From Patescibacteria group bacterium (GTDB lineage: Bacteria; Patescibacteriota; Saccharimonadia; Saccharimonadales; Saccharimonadaceae): a stretch of DNA of 64,000 nucleotides. Of this stretch, positions 1-6,446 are shown piece by piece. The DNA lies in NCBI GenBank assembly GCA_004322265.1, contig SCSZ01000012.1, forward strand, positions 1 to 64,000. Direction: 5' to 3'. Position 1 is the first letter of the stretch. The number at the start of each line of letters is the position of its first letter. The position numbers and the translations under genes were made by a program. A model generated the notes under the pieces. That model was not told the DNA's origin. It saw nothing but the letters and a program-made list of their open reading frames with translations, and searched no databases.

Positions 1-1
1 A

Positions 2-550
2 ACTTGCGCTGCGGCCTCACTACGGATGGCCCTCGCGTATCGTGGTATTATGACCGACGATATGGCTATTGTTACTCAAATGGGCTATAGCCCAACCGTT
101 GAGAACAAGACGACTAATCCCGCTACTTGGGACGATCCACAACAGATGTTTGTTGGCTCTGTTAATGGTACGATTAGCGCAGGTACAGGGGCTGGGCCCG
201 ACGCACAGCCTGTTGCAAAAGCCGCAATTGCATTCGGTCGTAATGCGACGGCGGTAACTGATAGCAGTGTCAACTGGATTGCTCAGCAGTTGCTTGATGG
301 CAACCCGGTGATATTCTTCGGTGCTTATTCAAATACGTCATTTACAAGCTGGCAAACGCCTTCTGGTAGAATCGAGCGAATGAACCTCACGAGCCATGCA
401 CGCGTCGTTACTGGCGTTAAAGGCGAACCAACTAGTCCTATTGGCTTCTGGGTCAGTGATCCAATTGACGGCAGCAGTTATTGGACTGCAGCTCAGGTTA
501 CGAACAGTATTAGTCTCGACGCCTATGACCAGGCGGTGGTAGTGTACTAG
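2..550 (+). CDS. C39-type peptidase-like protein, 5' part outside the window
   Basis: The frame is open from base 2, upstream of the ATG used in the ORF track, so the gene enters from the left. The first visible residues, TCAAASLRMAL, resemble the catalytic-cysteine helix of C39-like (papain-fold) peptidases. Further on, SHARVVTGV matches the region of the catalytic histidine and SDPID the following Asp loop. This is therefore the C-terminal catalytic part of a probably exported or surface peptidase. Any signal peptide lies outside the window. The gene ends about 30 bp before the left repeat of the filamentous prophage and converges with it. The family call rests on motifs only. Confidence 0.6.
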   Translation, partial: TCAAASLRMALAYRGIMTDDMAIVTQMGYSPTVENKTTNPATWDDPQQMFVGSVNGTISAGTGAGPDAQPVAKAAIAFGRNATAVTDSSVNWIAQQLLDGNPVIFFGAYSNTSFTSWQTPSGRIERMNLTSHARVVTGVKGEPTSPIGFWVSDPIDGSSYWTAAQVTNSISLDAYDQAVVVY

Positions 551-581
551 TTTTTAGCTTATATGCCACAGTGAACGAATA

Positions 582-603
582 TAGAACATATTTAGAACAT
601 TGA
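582..603 (+). repeat. Left 22-bp direct repeat, candidate attL
   Basis: Two TAGAACAT units lie in tandem, 11 bp apart, ending in TGA. The same 22-mer, with two central bases changed, occurs at the other end of the prophage, just before ftsQ. One copy on each side of a phage block suggests attachment sites. The tandem layout also resembles binding repeats for a recombinase or Rep protein. Confidence 0.5.
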
Positions 604-779
604 GATTTACATACTAAAAATAAAAACGGGCGTATTAAATAACACAGAACGTGAGCGCAGCAAAATTGAACCGCACATGTGGGGGATAATGGTAACGACA
701 AAACAAAAAGAAAGTAATGAAGTATATAAAGTACACAAAATCATTGTAATAGGGCGCTCGTGATGTATATAGATTATGG

Positions 780-794
780 GTCGCACAATATATC
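780..794 (+). repeat. 15-bp direct repeat GTCGCACAATATATC, copy 1
   Basis: An identical 15-mer occurs in the same orientation at 5069-5083, on the other side of the phage genes. In the circular form both copies would lie in the single non-coding region. They are candidate Rep- or host-factor-binding sites. The function is unknown. Confidence 0.5.
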
Positions 795-822
795 GTCCAC
801 TACTGTTAATAGTCGCAAAATC

Positions 823-831
823 TGTGGATAA
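823..831 (-). promoter_or_regulatory. DnaA-box 9-mer (TTATCCACA on the minus strand)
   Basis: This is an exact match to the classical DnaA box. A second copy in opposite orientation lies at 5300-5308. The shared sequence extends to 12 bp (TGTGGATAAGTA and its complement). Both lie in the phage non-coding region, which suggests use of host DnaA in replication of the phage genome. Confidence 0.4.
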
Positions 832-846
832 GTAGGTGTTTGTTTT

Positions 847-1584
847 TTACAACGAATCTTTAGGAACATGAAACATAGTATTAAAATCAGTTTCTAAAAT
901 TTCTGTAGTATGATCTAAATGATCATTAAGACCAAGATCATAAACTGAGTTGTAATAGGTAATAGGTTTCTTTAAATTCTTAGAAGACCAATAACGACGT
1001 TTATTATGTAAAGTGATCATATCCTTTGTGATATATTTAGCAATATAATTACCAACTTTGTCTTTATCATCATCAGGTAGGTAAGTAGCATTGGTAAAAC
1101 CAAAACGAAAAGCAGTAATATTAAAAACACGTCTAGAATCTTGAATAACATTTGTCTTTTTCAATGAAAAAGGATAATCAGCCATTAAAGCATGAAAATG
1201 GATTGCACCATCTTTATGCTTCTCAGGAACTATCAAATACTTAAAATCATGATTTTTCTGATGTTGTCGCCATAGCCAGGACTGCATTTTAACAAATGTA
1301 GCTCCCATGTCATAGCGATTTACTTTTTTAGGGTCAAAAGTAAAAGTAACAAATAAATCAAAATTATTGCACCTCACTAAATCGTGAAGTGTACGCCTAG
1401 TTCTCCTGATGGAAAACTCTTGGCTTTCTTCTAAAGATCGAAAGGACATTTTAGACATGTTTTTTTCTTTATAGGGTTTTGGTGAATATGGTCTTTTATA
1501 TAGTAACACACTAAACATATCGGGGTACTCCTTGGTAATATCGTAATAAGTTTTTGGCTTCACCTTAACCCCCATAAAAAACAT
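847..1584 (-). CDS. HUH-type rolling-circle replication initiator (pII-like)
   Basis: The protein should nick the phage replication origin and start rolling-circle synthesis. Numbered from the chosen start, motif 1 is DLFVTFTFDP (about 76-85) and the metal-binding HUH motif is IHFHALM (HFH about 129-131). The catalytic tyrosine motif is NYIAKYITK, with two tyrosines spaced as in superfamily-I Reps (Y180, Y184). The ORF track starts at a TTG inside two strong hairpins. I prefer the ATG at 1584, just after them, giving 245 residues. No good ribosome site is visible for either start. It is the last gene of the phage transcript, behind the coat gene. Confidence 0.85.
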   Translation of the reverse strand: MFFMGVKVKPKTYYDITKEYPDMFSVLLYKRPYSPKPYKEKNMSKMSFRSLEESQEFSIRRTRRTLHDLVRCNNFDLFVTFTFDPKKVNRYDMGATFVKMQSWLWRQHQKNHDFKYLIVPEKHKDGAIHFHALMADYPFSLKKTNVIQDSRRVFNITAFRFGFTNATYLPDDDKDKVGNYIAKYITKDMITLHNKRRYWSSKNLKKPITYYNSVYDLGLNDHLDHTTEILETDFNTMFHVPKDSL

Positions 1585-1607
1585 GTTAAATGTTCTGTTC
1601 TCAAGTA

Positions 1608-1672
1608 CCCCGCTGCGCGGGGAAACTCGCGGGCAATCATTTCGCCCTTGCCTTTTGATAGGCAGGGCGAAA
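1608..1672 (-). other. Two strong hairpins between coat gene and rep
   Basis: Reading the minus strand from the coat gene, the first hairpin (1640-1672) pairs TTTCGCCC-TGCC with GGCA-GGGCGAAA around an 8-nt loop, with one bulged base. The second (1608-1622) is CCCCGC-TGC-GCGGGG. Ff phages have a terminator just after gene VIII and use an imperfect hairpin as packaging signal, and either role is possible here. There is no long U-tract, so a simple intrinsic terminator is uncertain. Confidence 0.55.
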
Positions 1673-1744
1673 CAACCGCCTCGACACAAATGGATCGGCT
1701 ATAGTCTGCGAGATCTATAGTTTAAACCACTATAGGGAAATTGC

Positions 1745-1921
1745 CTAAGCAACTCCGCCTGATAGTTTGCGTCGTACAACTCGGATACCCCACTTGATCA
1801 GTGTCACACCGATGATAACGGCTAGAACACCAACGATGTAAGGTGCGAAAAGCGCGAAAGTATCAAGCAATTGAGCTGGATCAAATGCTGATGTAAGTGC
1901 TGTAACTTCTGCAGAATCCAT
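1745..1921 (-). CDS. Major coat protein, pVIII-like (58 aa)
   Basis: This gene is too short for the ORF track. The protein has an acidic, small-residue N-terminal helix (MDSAEVTALTSAFDPAQ), a hydrophobic middle (LFAPYIVGVLAVIIGVTLI) and a basic C-terminus (KWGIRVVRRKLS). That is the architecture of mature pVIII of filamentous phages, whose basic end contacts the DNA. It starts at ATG with a good ribosome site (GAAAGGAAAT) about 10 nt upstream, better than most phage genes, as expected for a protein made in thousands of copies. No cleavable signal peptide is visible, unlike M13 pVIII. It lies between the zot-like gene and rep, followed by two hairpins. Confidence 0.85.
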   Translation of the reverse strand: MDSAEVTALTSAFDPAQLLDTFALFAPYIVGVLAVIIGVTLIKWGIRVVRRKLSGGVA

Positions 1922-1948
1922 AATTGAATATTTCCTTTCTCAGCCTTA

Positions 1949-2596
1949 TTAAGTAGGCGCTGACCCCTTTAATTTTGATGAATCAAATTCTAAAGACTGA
2001 CTAACAATCTCAAATGTGTCATACATCTGAGCTGTTTCGTCGTGTAGTTTCCAAATCTCGTGAGTTCCTTTGCCTGTGTAACGTCGTGCATCGTTATCAA
2101 ATGACAAAGTTTCTGGGTTCAACCATGTTTCATAAATAACACGTCCAATACGTTTAACACGTACAACAGCACGTAATTGACGTCGATATCTAGTATCTAA
2201 GTCTAAAAACTCTTGTAGTGTTCCTACAATTGTTTTACGTGCTTTTCTTTGCTGTGTTATAGACATAACAACTTGCTGATTGATTTTAGAACTCTTAGAA
2301 AACAATACATTTTGAATCTCATCGATTAAAAAAGCTATGGGTTTTCGATCTTTATCGCGAGTCAACAAAATCTTCTCAAGTTCAGGAATAGTAACTATTG
2401 TTGCGTAATCTGCATTAAATTGAATTGTACTGTACACAATTAAATCTGGGTACTTTTCTTTTAGTGTCCTAATATAAAAGACGGCAGAGATTGTTTTACC
2501 CATTCCTTGTTCACCGGTAAACAATACAAGGCCCTTTGGGAAACTATCTTTAATAGGAGTAAATTTCTTTATAAAGGTTTTTAAATGAATTCTCAT
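1949..2596 (-). CDS. Zot/pI-like filamentous phage assembly ATPase
   Basis: This is the assembly motor that drives extrusion of filamentous virions through the membrane. Walker A is GEQGMGKT (residues 28-35) and Walker B AFLIDE (about 88-93), followed by IQN and a QQRKARK segment typical of Zot-domain proteins. At 215 residues it is much shorter than M13 pI (about 350), and no transmembrane helix is evident in the C-terminal part. It may therefore act as a soluble ATPase docking onto a membrane partner, perhaps the adjacent 100-residue protein. It begins 2 bp after that gene ends and is followed by the coat gene. Confidence 0.85.
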   Translation of the reverse strand: MRIHLKTFIKKFTPIKDSFPKGLVLFTGEQGMGKTISAVFYIRTLKEKYPDLIVYSTIQFNADYATIVTIPELEKILLTRDKDRKPIAFLIDEIQNVLFSKSSKINQQVVMSITQQRKARKTIVGTLQEFLDLDTRYRRQLRAVVRVKRIGRVIYETWLNPETLSFDNDARRYTGKGTHEIWKLHDETAQMYDTFEIVSQSLEFDSSKLKGSAPT

Positions 2597-2598
2597 TT

Positions 2599-2901
2599 TT
2601 AAGCCTTTGAAATAAATTGTGCAACAAAGTTAATAATCCACTTAATTAGTGAAACAACAGGTCGCCATATTAACGAAACAATAACAATAGTAATTAATGA
2701 ATCCCATAATACTGGACTAATACCAGTAGCATAAACTAATAAAGAAGGTATCTGACCAATATATTGAATGGGAGTTGCGATAGCTGAAATAATCGCCTGG
2801 AAACCTGGAATTAAGTTGACTAAGAAATCGGTTAAAGTGAAAAAAACACCTAAAATTGCTCCAATTACCGAACCTGTAAGACCAAGTAAAAAATCAATCA
2901 T
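2599..2901 (-). CDS. pVI-like small multi-pass membrane protein
   Basis: This 100-residue, very hydrophobic protein has about three membrane segments (residues 8-30, 35-60 and 65-95) and a short basic tail (FISKA). Size, hydrophobicity and position between the pIII-like adhesin and the Zot ATPase match pVI of filamentous phages, a minor tip protein that holds pIII on the virion. Its ATG overlaps the stop of the upstream adhesin gene (TAATG), suggesting translational coupling. Assignment is by synteny and topology, since pVI proteins diverge too far for a motif. Confidence 0.6.
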   Translation of the reverse strand: MIDFLLGLTGSVIGAILGVFFTLTDFLVNLIPGFQAIISAIATPIQYIGQIPSLLVYATGISPVLWDSLITIVIVSLIWRPVVSLIKWIINFVAQFISKA

Positions 2902-4289
2902 TATTCAGAATCGTTCCTATTCTCACTATCTTCAATAACAGTGCTATCTTTACTAAATATACTGTTGGCTAAGCGAACAAGCATATTAAACGCTAGGATG
3001 GCAATAAAGAAATTAGCAAGAACCATAACAATAGGGAAATCACCACGTAGGGTAGTAGAAGTTGAGCATATTTTTGTAGGTAATGAAGAAAAATCAAAAT
3101 TATTATCATGAAACGTAACGTCTGGTAAAAGAGTAATAGAGGGGCAAGTATTCATTGATGGATTGACTAAAAAAGAAGAAAATAGGGGAGTAATAGCATT
3201 AACGAGTTTACCTGTTGTTGTTGTATTTATAGAAGTAATAACAGGACAGGCTAATTTTAACCAACCATCAGCAGACTCACAATCAGTAACATCACCCAAA
3301 ATATAACAAGTAAAAGTGTCTTCAGATAAGTTATCAGAATCGGAACAAAAAGAATCACCAAAAATAGCAGTTTGATCAGTAGGAACTAAATTAATAACAC
3401 GAGAATGGAAATGCTCAGTATCAGTATCAGTATCAGAAACTATAGCACCCTGATATCCGTAAGATAAAGAAACTTTATATTGACGCCAATCAGAAGGAGG
3501 GTACTGTACACAAGTATTATCTGAACCTTGATGAATTGGAGGAGCAGCTAGAGTAACTAAAGAGCTACCTGCAAAATAACCTAAATCTGTTGTATGATCA
3601 ACTGAATCACCATCACAATAAGTAACAGAGACATTAACGCTATCTGTACCAGGTACATCAGCTGAACCAATTTTAAAGGACATAATACCATTGAAATATG
3701 AAAAACCAGAGTATGAAGGGGAATAATCAATAGCAGGAGTAACAGTTACAGGGTAATCAGGTGGTGAATCACCTGGAAAATCTTGATAAGTCAGGTGATT
3801 AGTAAGTATAATACAAGAATTCGTAGCATCTAAATCAGCAATAGTACCAGTGTAAGGGAAAGGATGAGTTGCAAAGTGTATTGAACTATCAGAATAAATA
3901 TAAGCATTTTGTGAATGAGACGTACCTGTAAGATCATAATGTAAATCTGTATTTGTATCAGTACTATTATAGGTAAGATGAATATCCGCTGATGAATCTC
4001 CAGAAATAATTACATAATTACCAGAGTTAACAGTAGCAGGACTAGCAGTTGTAGCTTGAAATATAATATAAGAATCATTTATATAATCAAAATATGGGTC
4101 AGAATGATCAGCAAATTGTGATACCCAATCAGAAGGTAAAGTATCTGTACAAATAGGTGAAGTACCTTCTTCACCAGGATCAACAGCACTAACGTGTGAA
4201 GAAATGAATGGCAATAACGATACTGCTACCGATGAGAACAACAGCGACACGGCTAATAATCCGAATCGCAAGCGAGCTAAAAAACGCAT
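2901..4289 (-). CDS. pIII-like receptor-binding/adsorption protein
   Basis: The 462-residue protein has a clear signal peptide (basic RFLARLRFG, hydrophobic core, ending near HVSA, about residue 36). A long Ser/Thr/Asp-rich extracellular part follows with many cysteines and a recurrent PSDW motif near residues 52 and 266. A single membrane helix lies near the C-terminus (PIVMVLANFFIAILAFNMLV) with an acidic tail. This is the layout of filamentous-phage pIII, which binds the receptor on the next host and stays membrane-anchored until assembly. It lies directly upstream of the pVI-like gene, as in Ff phages. Its sequence is unlike any pIII I know, so host specificity cannot be read. Confidence 0.7.
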   Translation of the reverse strand: MRFLARLRFGLLAVSLLFSSVAVSLLPFISSHVSAVDPGEEGTSPICTDTLPSDWVSQFADHSDPYFDYINDSYIIFQATTASPATVNSGNYVIISGDSSADIHLTYNSTDTNTDLHYDLTGTSHSQNAYIYSDSSIHFATHPFPYTGTIADLDATNSCIILTNHLTYQDFPGDSPPDYPVTVTPAIDYSPSYSGFSYFNGIMSFKIGSADVPGTDSVNVSVTYCDGDSVDHTTDLGYFAGSSLVTLAAPPIHQGSDNTCVQYPPSDWRQYKVSLSYGYQGAIVSDTDTDTEHFHSRVINLVPTDQTAIFGDSFCSDSDNLSEDTFTCYILGDVTDCESADGWLKLACPVITSINTTTTGKLVNAITPLFSSFLVNPSMNTCPSITLLPDVTFHDNNFDFSSLPTKICSTSTTLRGDFPIVMVLANFFIAILAFNMLVRLANSIFSKDSTVIEDSENRNDSE

Positions 4290-4387
4290 TAATCCTTACC
4301 CCCCTTTCTAAATATGATGTAGTTTTTAATATCCTCGATAACGTAATAACCTATAAGTAATCCTAGAATAAATGTAAAAAATGCCAT
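4289..4387 (-). CDS. 32-residue phage membrane mini-protein
   Basis: This gene is too short for the ORF track. It encodes MAFFTFILGLLIGYYVIEDI, then a short basic tail. A ribosome site (AAAGGAG) precedes the ATG, which overlaps the stop of the upstream 64-residue gene (TAATG). Its own stop overlaps the ATG of the adhesin gene in the same way. One membrane helix plus a charged tail fits pVII/pIX, the minor coat proteins of the leading virion end. Which of the two it represents cannot be told. Confidence 0.65.
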   Translation of the reverse strand: MAFFTFILGLLIGYYVIEDIKNYIIFRKGGKD

Positions 4388-4581
4388 TACTTAGACTCCT
4401 TTGGTTTATGCCAAAAATTTGGTAAAAACCAGATAAAAAACTTAAATACTAAATAAAAAATTACTAAAACAAGACAGGTCAGTGAGAAAGAGGTTATGAA
4501 TTGATACAAAGCTACTGCAATATCATGAGTAGATAAGGACTCTAGTGCGCCCGAAGTATATACCAGAGGGTTATACCACAC
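4387..4581 (-). CDS. 64-residue phage membrane protein
   Basis: A single strong membrane helix (LTCLVLVIFYLVFKFFIWFL, about 35-54) is followed by a short basic end (HKPKESK). The start is GTG, sharing its first G with the TAG stop of the preceding 45-residue gene. Its stop overlaps the ATG of the next. Location in the mini-membrane cluster ahead of the adhesin suggests a minor coat protein or membrane assembly factor. No family was recognised. Confidence 0.6.
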   Translation of the reverse strand: MWYNPLVYTSGALESLSTHDIAVALYQFITSFSLTCLVLVIFYLVFKFFIWFLPNFWHKPKESK

Positions 4582-4718
4582 TAGAGACCTCGGCCACTCA
4601 TAGCATCAATTACAAGACGCAACCATGAAAATATAATAAAGACAAAACAGATCAGCACAAACGTAGGCGCTAGTTGCGTAATTATTTGCAGTAAGGCTTG
4701 TGTTAGGCTGATCGTCAT
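4581..4718 (-). CDS. 45-residue phage membrane mini-protein
   Basis: This gene is below the ORF track's size limit. A polar N-terminal helix (MTISLTQALLQIITQ) leads into one membrane helix (APTFVLICFVFIIFSWL) and a short tail ending SGRGL. It starts 21 bp after the 82-residue phage gene stops, and its TAG stop overlaps the following GTG start. It has pVII/pIX-like size and topology. The unbroken chain of overlapping starts and stops is the main evidence that it is real. Confidence 0.6.
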   Translation of the reverse strand: MTISLTQALLQIITQLAPTFVLICFVFIIFSWLRLVIDAMSGRGL

Positions 4719-4739
4719 GTCATTAGTAGAGCAGGGGAT

Positions 4740-4988
4740 TTACCCCTGTTCACCCCCGTTATCATCTAAAAAACTTGTATCGTCGATAAAATCGGACAAA
4801 ACTAGAACAGCTTTATCTTTTTTATCAATCTTAAATTCAAGGGGAAAAGTTTCGCCCTTTATTAAGATTTCCAAAACGAGTCGATCATAATCGACAGATT
4901 CGCCTGAATCTCGTTTGAATGATCGAGTATCGACATAAAGTCGTGAAATACGATTTTTTAAATTTGATAGGGCAGTTGGGTGTTCCAT
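4740..4988 (-). CDS. Small phage protein, candidate ssDNA-binding protein (gene V position)
   Basis: The 82-residue protein has no membrane segment or signal peptide. It has a basic first third (NLKNRISRLYVDTRSFKR) and then strand-like segments (RLVLEILIKG, FPLEFKIDKK, KAVLVLSDFI) ending in an acidic tail. Size, predicted all-beta middle and position before the minor coat genes parallel the gene V ssDNA-binding protein of Ff phages. An acidic tail is common in ssDNA-binding proteins. A good ribosome site (AAGGAG) lies 7 nt before the ATG. It is the first gene of the phage operon. No conserved motif was recognised, so function is inferred from position and shape. Confidence 0.45.
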   Translation of the reverse strand: MEHPTALSNLKNRISRLYVDTRSFKRDSGESVDYDRLVLEILIKGETFPLEFKIDKKDKAVLVLSDFIDDTSFLDDNGGEQG

Positions 4989-5068
4989 ATAGGCTCCTTA
5001 GTTAAATTGGTACGAGCAAATAATAACTTAGTAAAAGAATCTTAGATATAGTTGTACGTAGACTTAAC

Positions 5069-5083
5069 GTCGCACAATATATC
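5069..5083 (+). repeat. 15-bp direct repeat GTCGCACAATATATC, copy 2
   Basis: Identical to 780-794 and in the same orientation. The two copies bracket the phage coding genes but lie inside the 22-bp end repeats. Confidence 0.5.
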
Positions 5084-5299
5084 TTTCACGACATTAGATA
5101 TTAGTGTAATAGATGAATACACATGCATCTTACATATAGGCAAAAATGAGCTATTACCCCTACGAACGTAGTAGTGTCTCTATATATTTAATATTGTCGC
5201 TTAAATACTTTTATAAAGTTTATTATTAGTATGTTTTGTCATACACTCATATGCGCCCATTGTGATATATGCTACGACCCATAGTATGGATCCTAGTAC

Positions 5300-5308
5300 T
5301 TATCCACA
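5300..5308 (+). promoter_or_regulatory. DnaA-box 9-mer TTATCCACA
   Basis: This exact match is part of a 12-bp sequence that recurs inverted at 823-834 on the other side of the phage genes. Confidence 0.4.
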
Positions 5309-5442
5309 ATGCCTATGGCTCATTTGCTTTTTTGTGAAAACATTTCAGCACTACCCCGCTGTCCCACTTTTTGACTTATTTGCTTTTTTGTTATTTGAGT
5401 ATTATAATATGTTTTTTCTTGTTCTTTATGTTTATTAAAAAA

Positions 5443-5464
5443 TAGAACATAAATAGAACATTGA
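5443..5464 (+). repeat. Right 22-bp direct repeat, candidate attR
   Basis: It matches the left end repeat at 20 of 22 positions, again with two TAGAACAT units in tandem. It lies 32 bp before the ftsQ stop codon. An imperfect inverted copy of the unit (TTCTTTATGTTTATT) directly precedes it, so this end has more dyad symmetry than the left. Confidence 0.5.
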
Positions 5465-5495
5465 AAGTGAGGGAGAGTAGCCTAGGGTAGCACTG

Positions 5496-6437
5496 CTACT
5501 TATAGAACGCTTTGCCGCTGACCCTAACATCAACGTAGCTAGGCGATTGCCCGTGAGCTTTAAGATATGTTAGTGCTCTATCCATATCTTCTACCTGCTC
5601 CCCTGCTGGCCTATCAATGGACAGTTTTACATGCGGTACGACGTTCTGAATAACGACCTCGAGCTGTCTGGTTGTACCGCTTGGTATAATTGCTTGAACA
5701 ATGTTATATCCCCTACTCTTTGATAGGGATACAACTCGTCCAACAAAGCCAAGAAAGCGATTACTTGCGACCGTTGTCCCTTGTTGAAGCGCTACGCCAC
5801 TATTATCAACGATTTGCACACTAGGGTCGGCAAAGTAGTTTTGCTCAAACGCAATACCGTTGGCGTCAACAAAGTACTGCTTGGAGTCAATCGTCCAACC
5901 TGCGACTGGATGACGCATACTGAGCGTTATGTTCGTGTCTCCAATTGCACCAAGCGAGATATCTGTTACATCAGCAACCTCTGGCACTGTACTAGCGAGA
6001 TAATTTTTCAGATCTGTTTTATCGAGTGCAAAACGCAAACGACTCAGCGGATGAATACCGAAGTAATCGTTAATAGCTTTTTCATAAACCGACTCGTTGA
6101 GCTTCTTCGATTGTGATGTATCTGAGGTACTAACCGTAACAACAGCAGTAAATTGTAACAGCAGTATAAACAAGACTACTGCTATGCCCAACACGACCAG
6201 GAACACCATTCCAATCTTGCGACGCCTCAGTGCTAGGTGGTGCGCATGGCTACGTGGAGACTGTAGATCCGTCGAGTGGCCAACGTCCCTAAACCGCTGA
6301 GAAGTAGTGCCCGTTAGCGTACGATTACGAGCAAAAATATATTGCCTATCATCAGGATCGCTCGATAGACGTCGTTCGGTATCGGACATCCTGCGTCGTC
6401 CTGGTAGGTCGTTTGTTTTTTTATTAAAGATTCCCAC
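5496..6437 (-). CDS. ftsQ: Cell division protein FtsQ/DivIB
   Basis: FtsQ links the early and late divisome by binding FtsL and FtsB at the septum. Here a long basic, disordered cytoplasmic N-terminus (about 75 residues) precedes one membrane helix (MVFLVVLGIAVVLFILLLQF, about 77-96). A POTRA-like beta domain follows, and the C-terminus ends YVDVRVSGKAFYK, a typical FtsQ ending. It is the last gene of the dcw operon, 9 bp after murG. A short hairpin around its stop codon (AGTAGC/GCTACT) may end the transcript. The prophage is inserted just downstream without touching the coding sequence. Confidence 0.85.
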   Translation of the reverse strand: MGIFNKKTNDLPGRRRMSDTERRLSSDPDDRQYIFARNRTLTGTTSQRFRDVGHSTDLQSPRSHAHHLALRRRKIGMVFLVVLGIAVVLFILLLQFTAVVTVSTSDTSQSKKLNESVYEKAINDYFGIHPLSRLRFALDKTDLKNYLASTVPEVADVTDISLGAIGDTNITLSMRHPVAGWTIDSKQYFVDANGIAFEQNYFADPSVQIVDNSGVALQQGTTVASNRFLGFVGRVVSLSKSRGYNIVQAIIPSGTTRQLEVVIQNVVPHVKLSIDRPAGEQVEDMDRALTYLKAHGQSPSYVDVRVSGKAFYK

Positions 6438-6446
6438 CGTACAAAA

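Larger units (their letters stand above)
604..846. other. Phage intergenic region, left part
   Basis: No credible gene lies between the left repeat and the rep stop codon. The stretch holds one copy of the 15-mer GTCGCACAATATATC and a perfect DnaA-box 9-mer close to the end of rep. In the circular phage genome this segment would join the right intergenic part to form one non-coding region of roughly 700 bp. That is where filamentous phages keep their origins and packaging signal. Confidence 0.5.
4989..5442. other. Phage intergenic/origin region, right part
   Basis: No gene is visible. The stretch should contain the promoter of the phage operon. It holds the second copy of the 15-mer (5069-5083), a small hairpin CTACG-AA-CGTAG near 5160-5172, a DnaA-box 9-mer (5300-5308), and an AT-rich end with GTTCTTTA (5421-5428). 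With the left part it would form the phage origin and packaging region. No precise nick site could be established. Confidence 0.5.
582..5464 (-). mobile_element. Filamentous (inovirus-like) prophage, about 4.9 kb
   Basis: Nine minus-strand genes lie between two near-identical 22-bp direct repeats. The set is an 82-residue basic/acidic protein, three membrane mini-proteins, a signal-peptide adhesin with a C-terminal anchor, a pVI-like membrane protein, a Zot/pI ATPase, a pVIII-like coat protein and an HUH replication protein. This follows the Ff order V-VII/IX-III-VI-I, with VIII and the Rep gene moved to the end. Most junctions overlap as TAATG or TAGTG. The block is more AT-rich than its neighbours and sits between convergent chromosomal genes. 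There is no integrase, resolvase or secretin. The exact ends are inferred. Confidence 0.85.

Noticed and set aside
1585-1689. N-terminal extension of Rep from a TTG start
   Set aside because: This segment is made of two hairpins and encodes Cys/Arg/Gly-rich sequence unlike Rep. No ribosome site.
823-5308. Paired 12-mers TGTGGATAAGTA / TACTTATCCACA as terminal inverted repeats of the prophage
   Set aside because: They lie inside the direct repeats, and other shared words (TATGGGTCG / CGACCCATA) are in the wrong relative order. They are better read as DnaA boxes in an origin region.
5421-5428. GTTCTTTA, identical to part of the Ff gene II nick region
   Set aside because: Eight bases can match by chance in such AT-rich DNA. 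No further similarity and no copy at the left end. Not enough to call a nick site.
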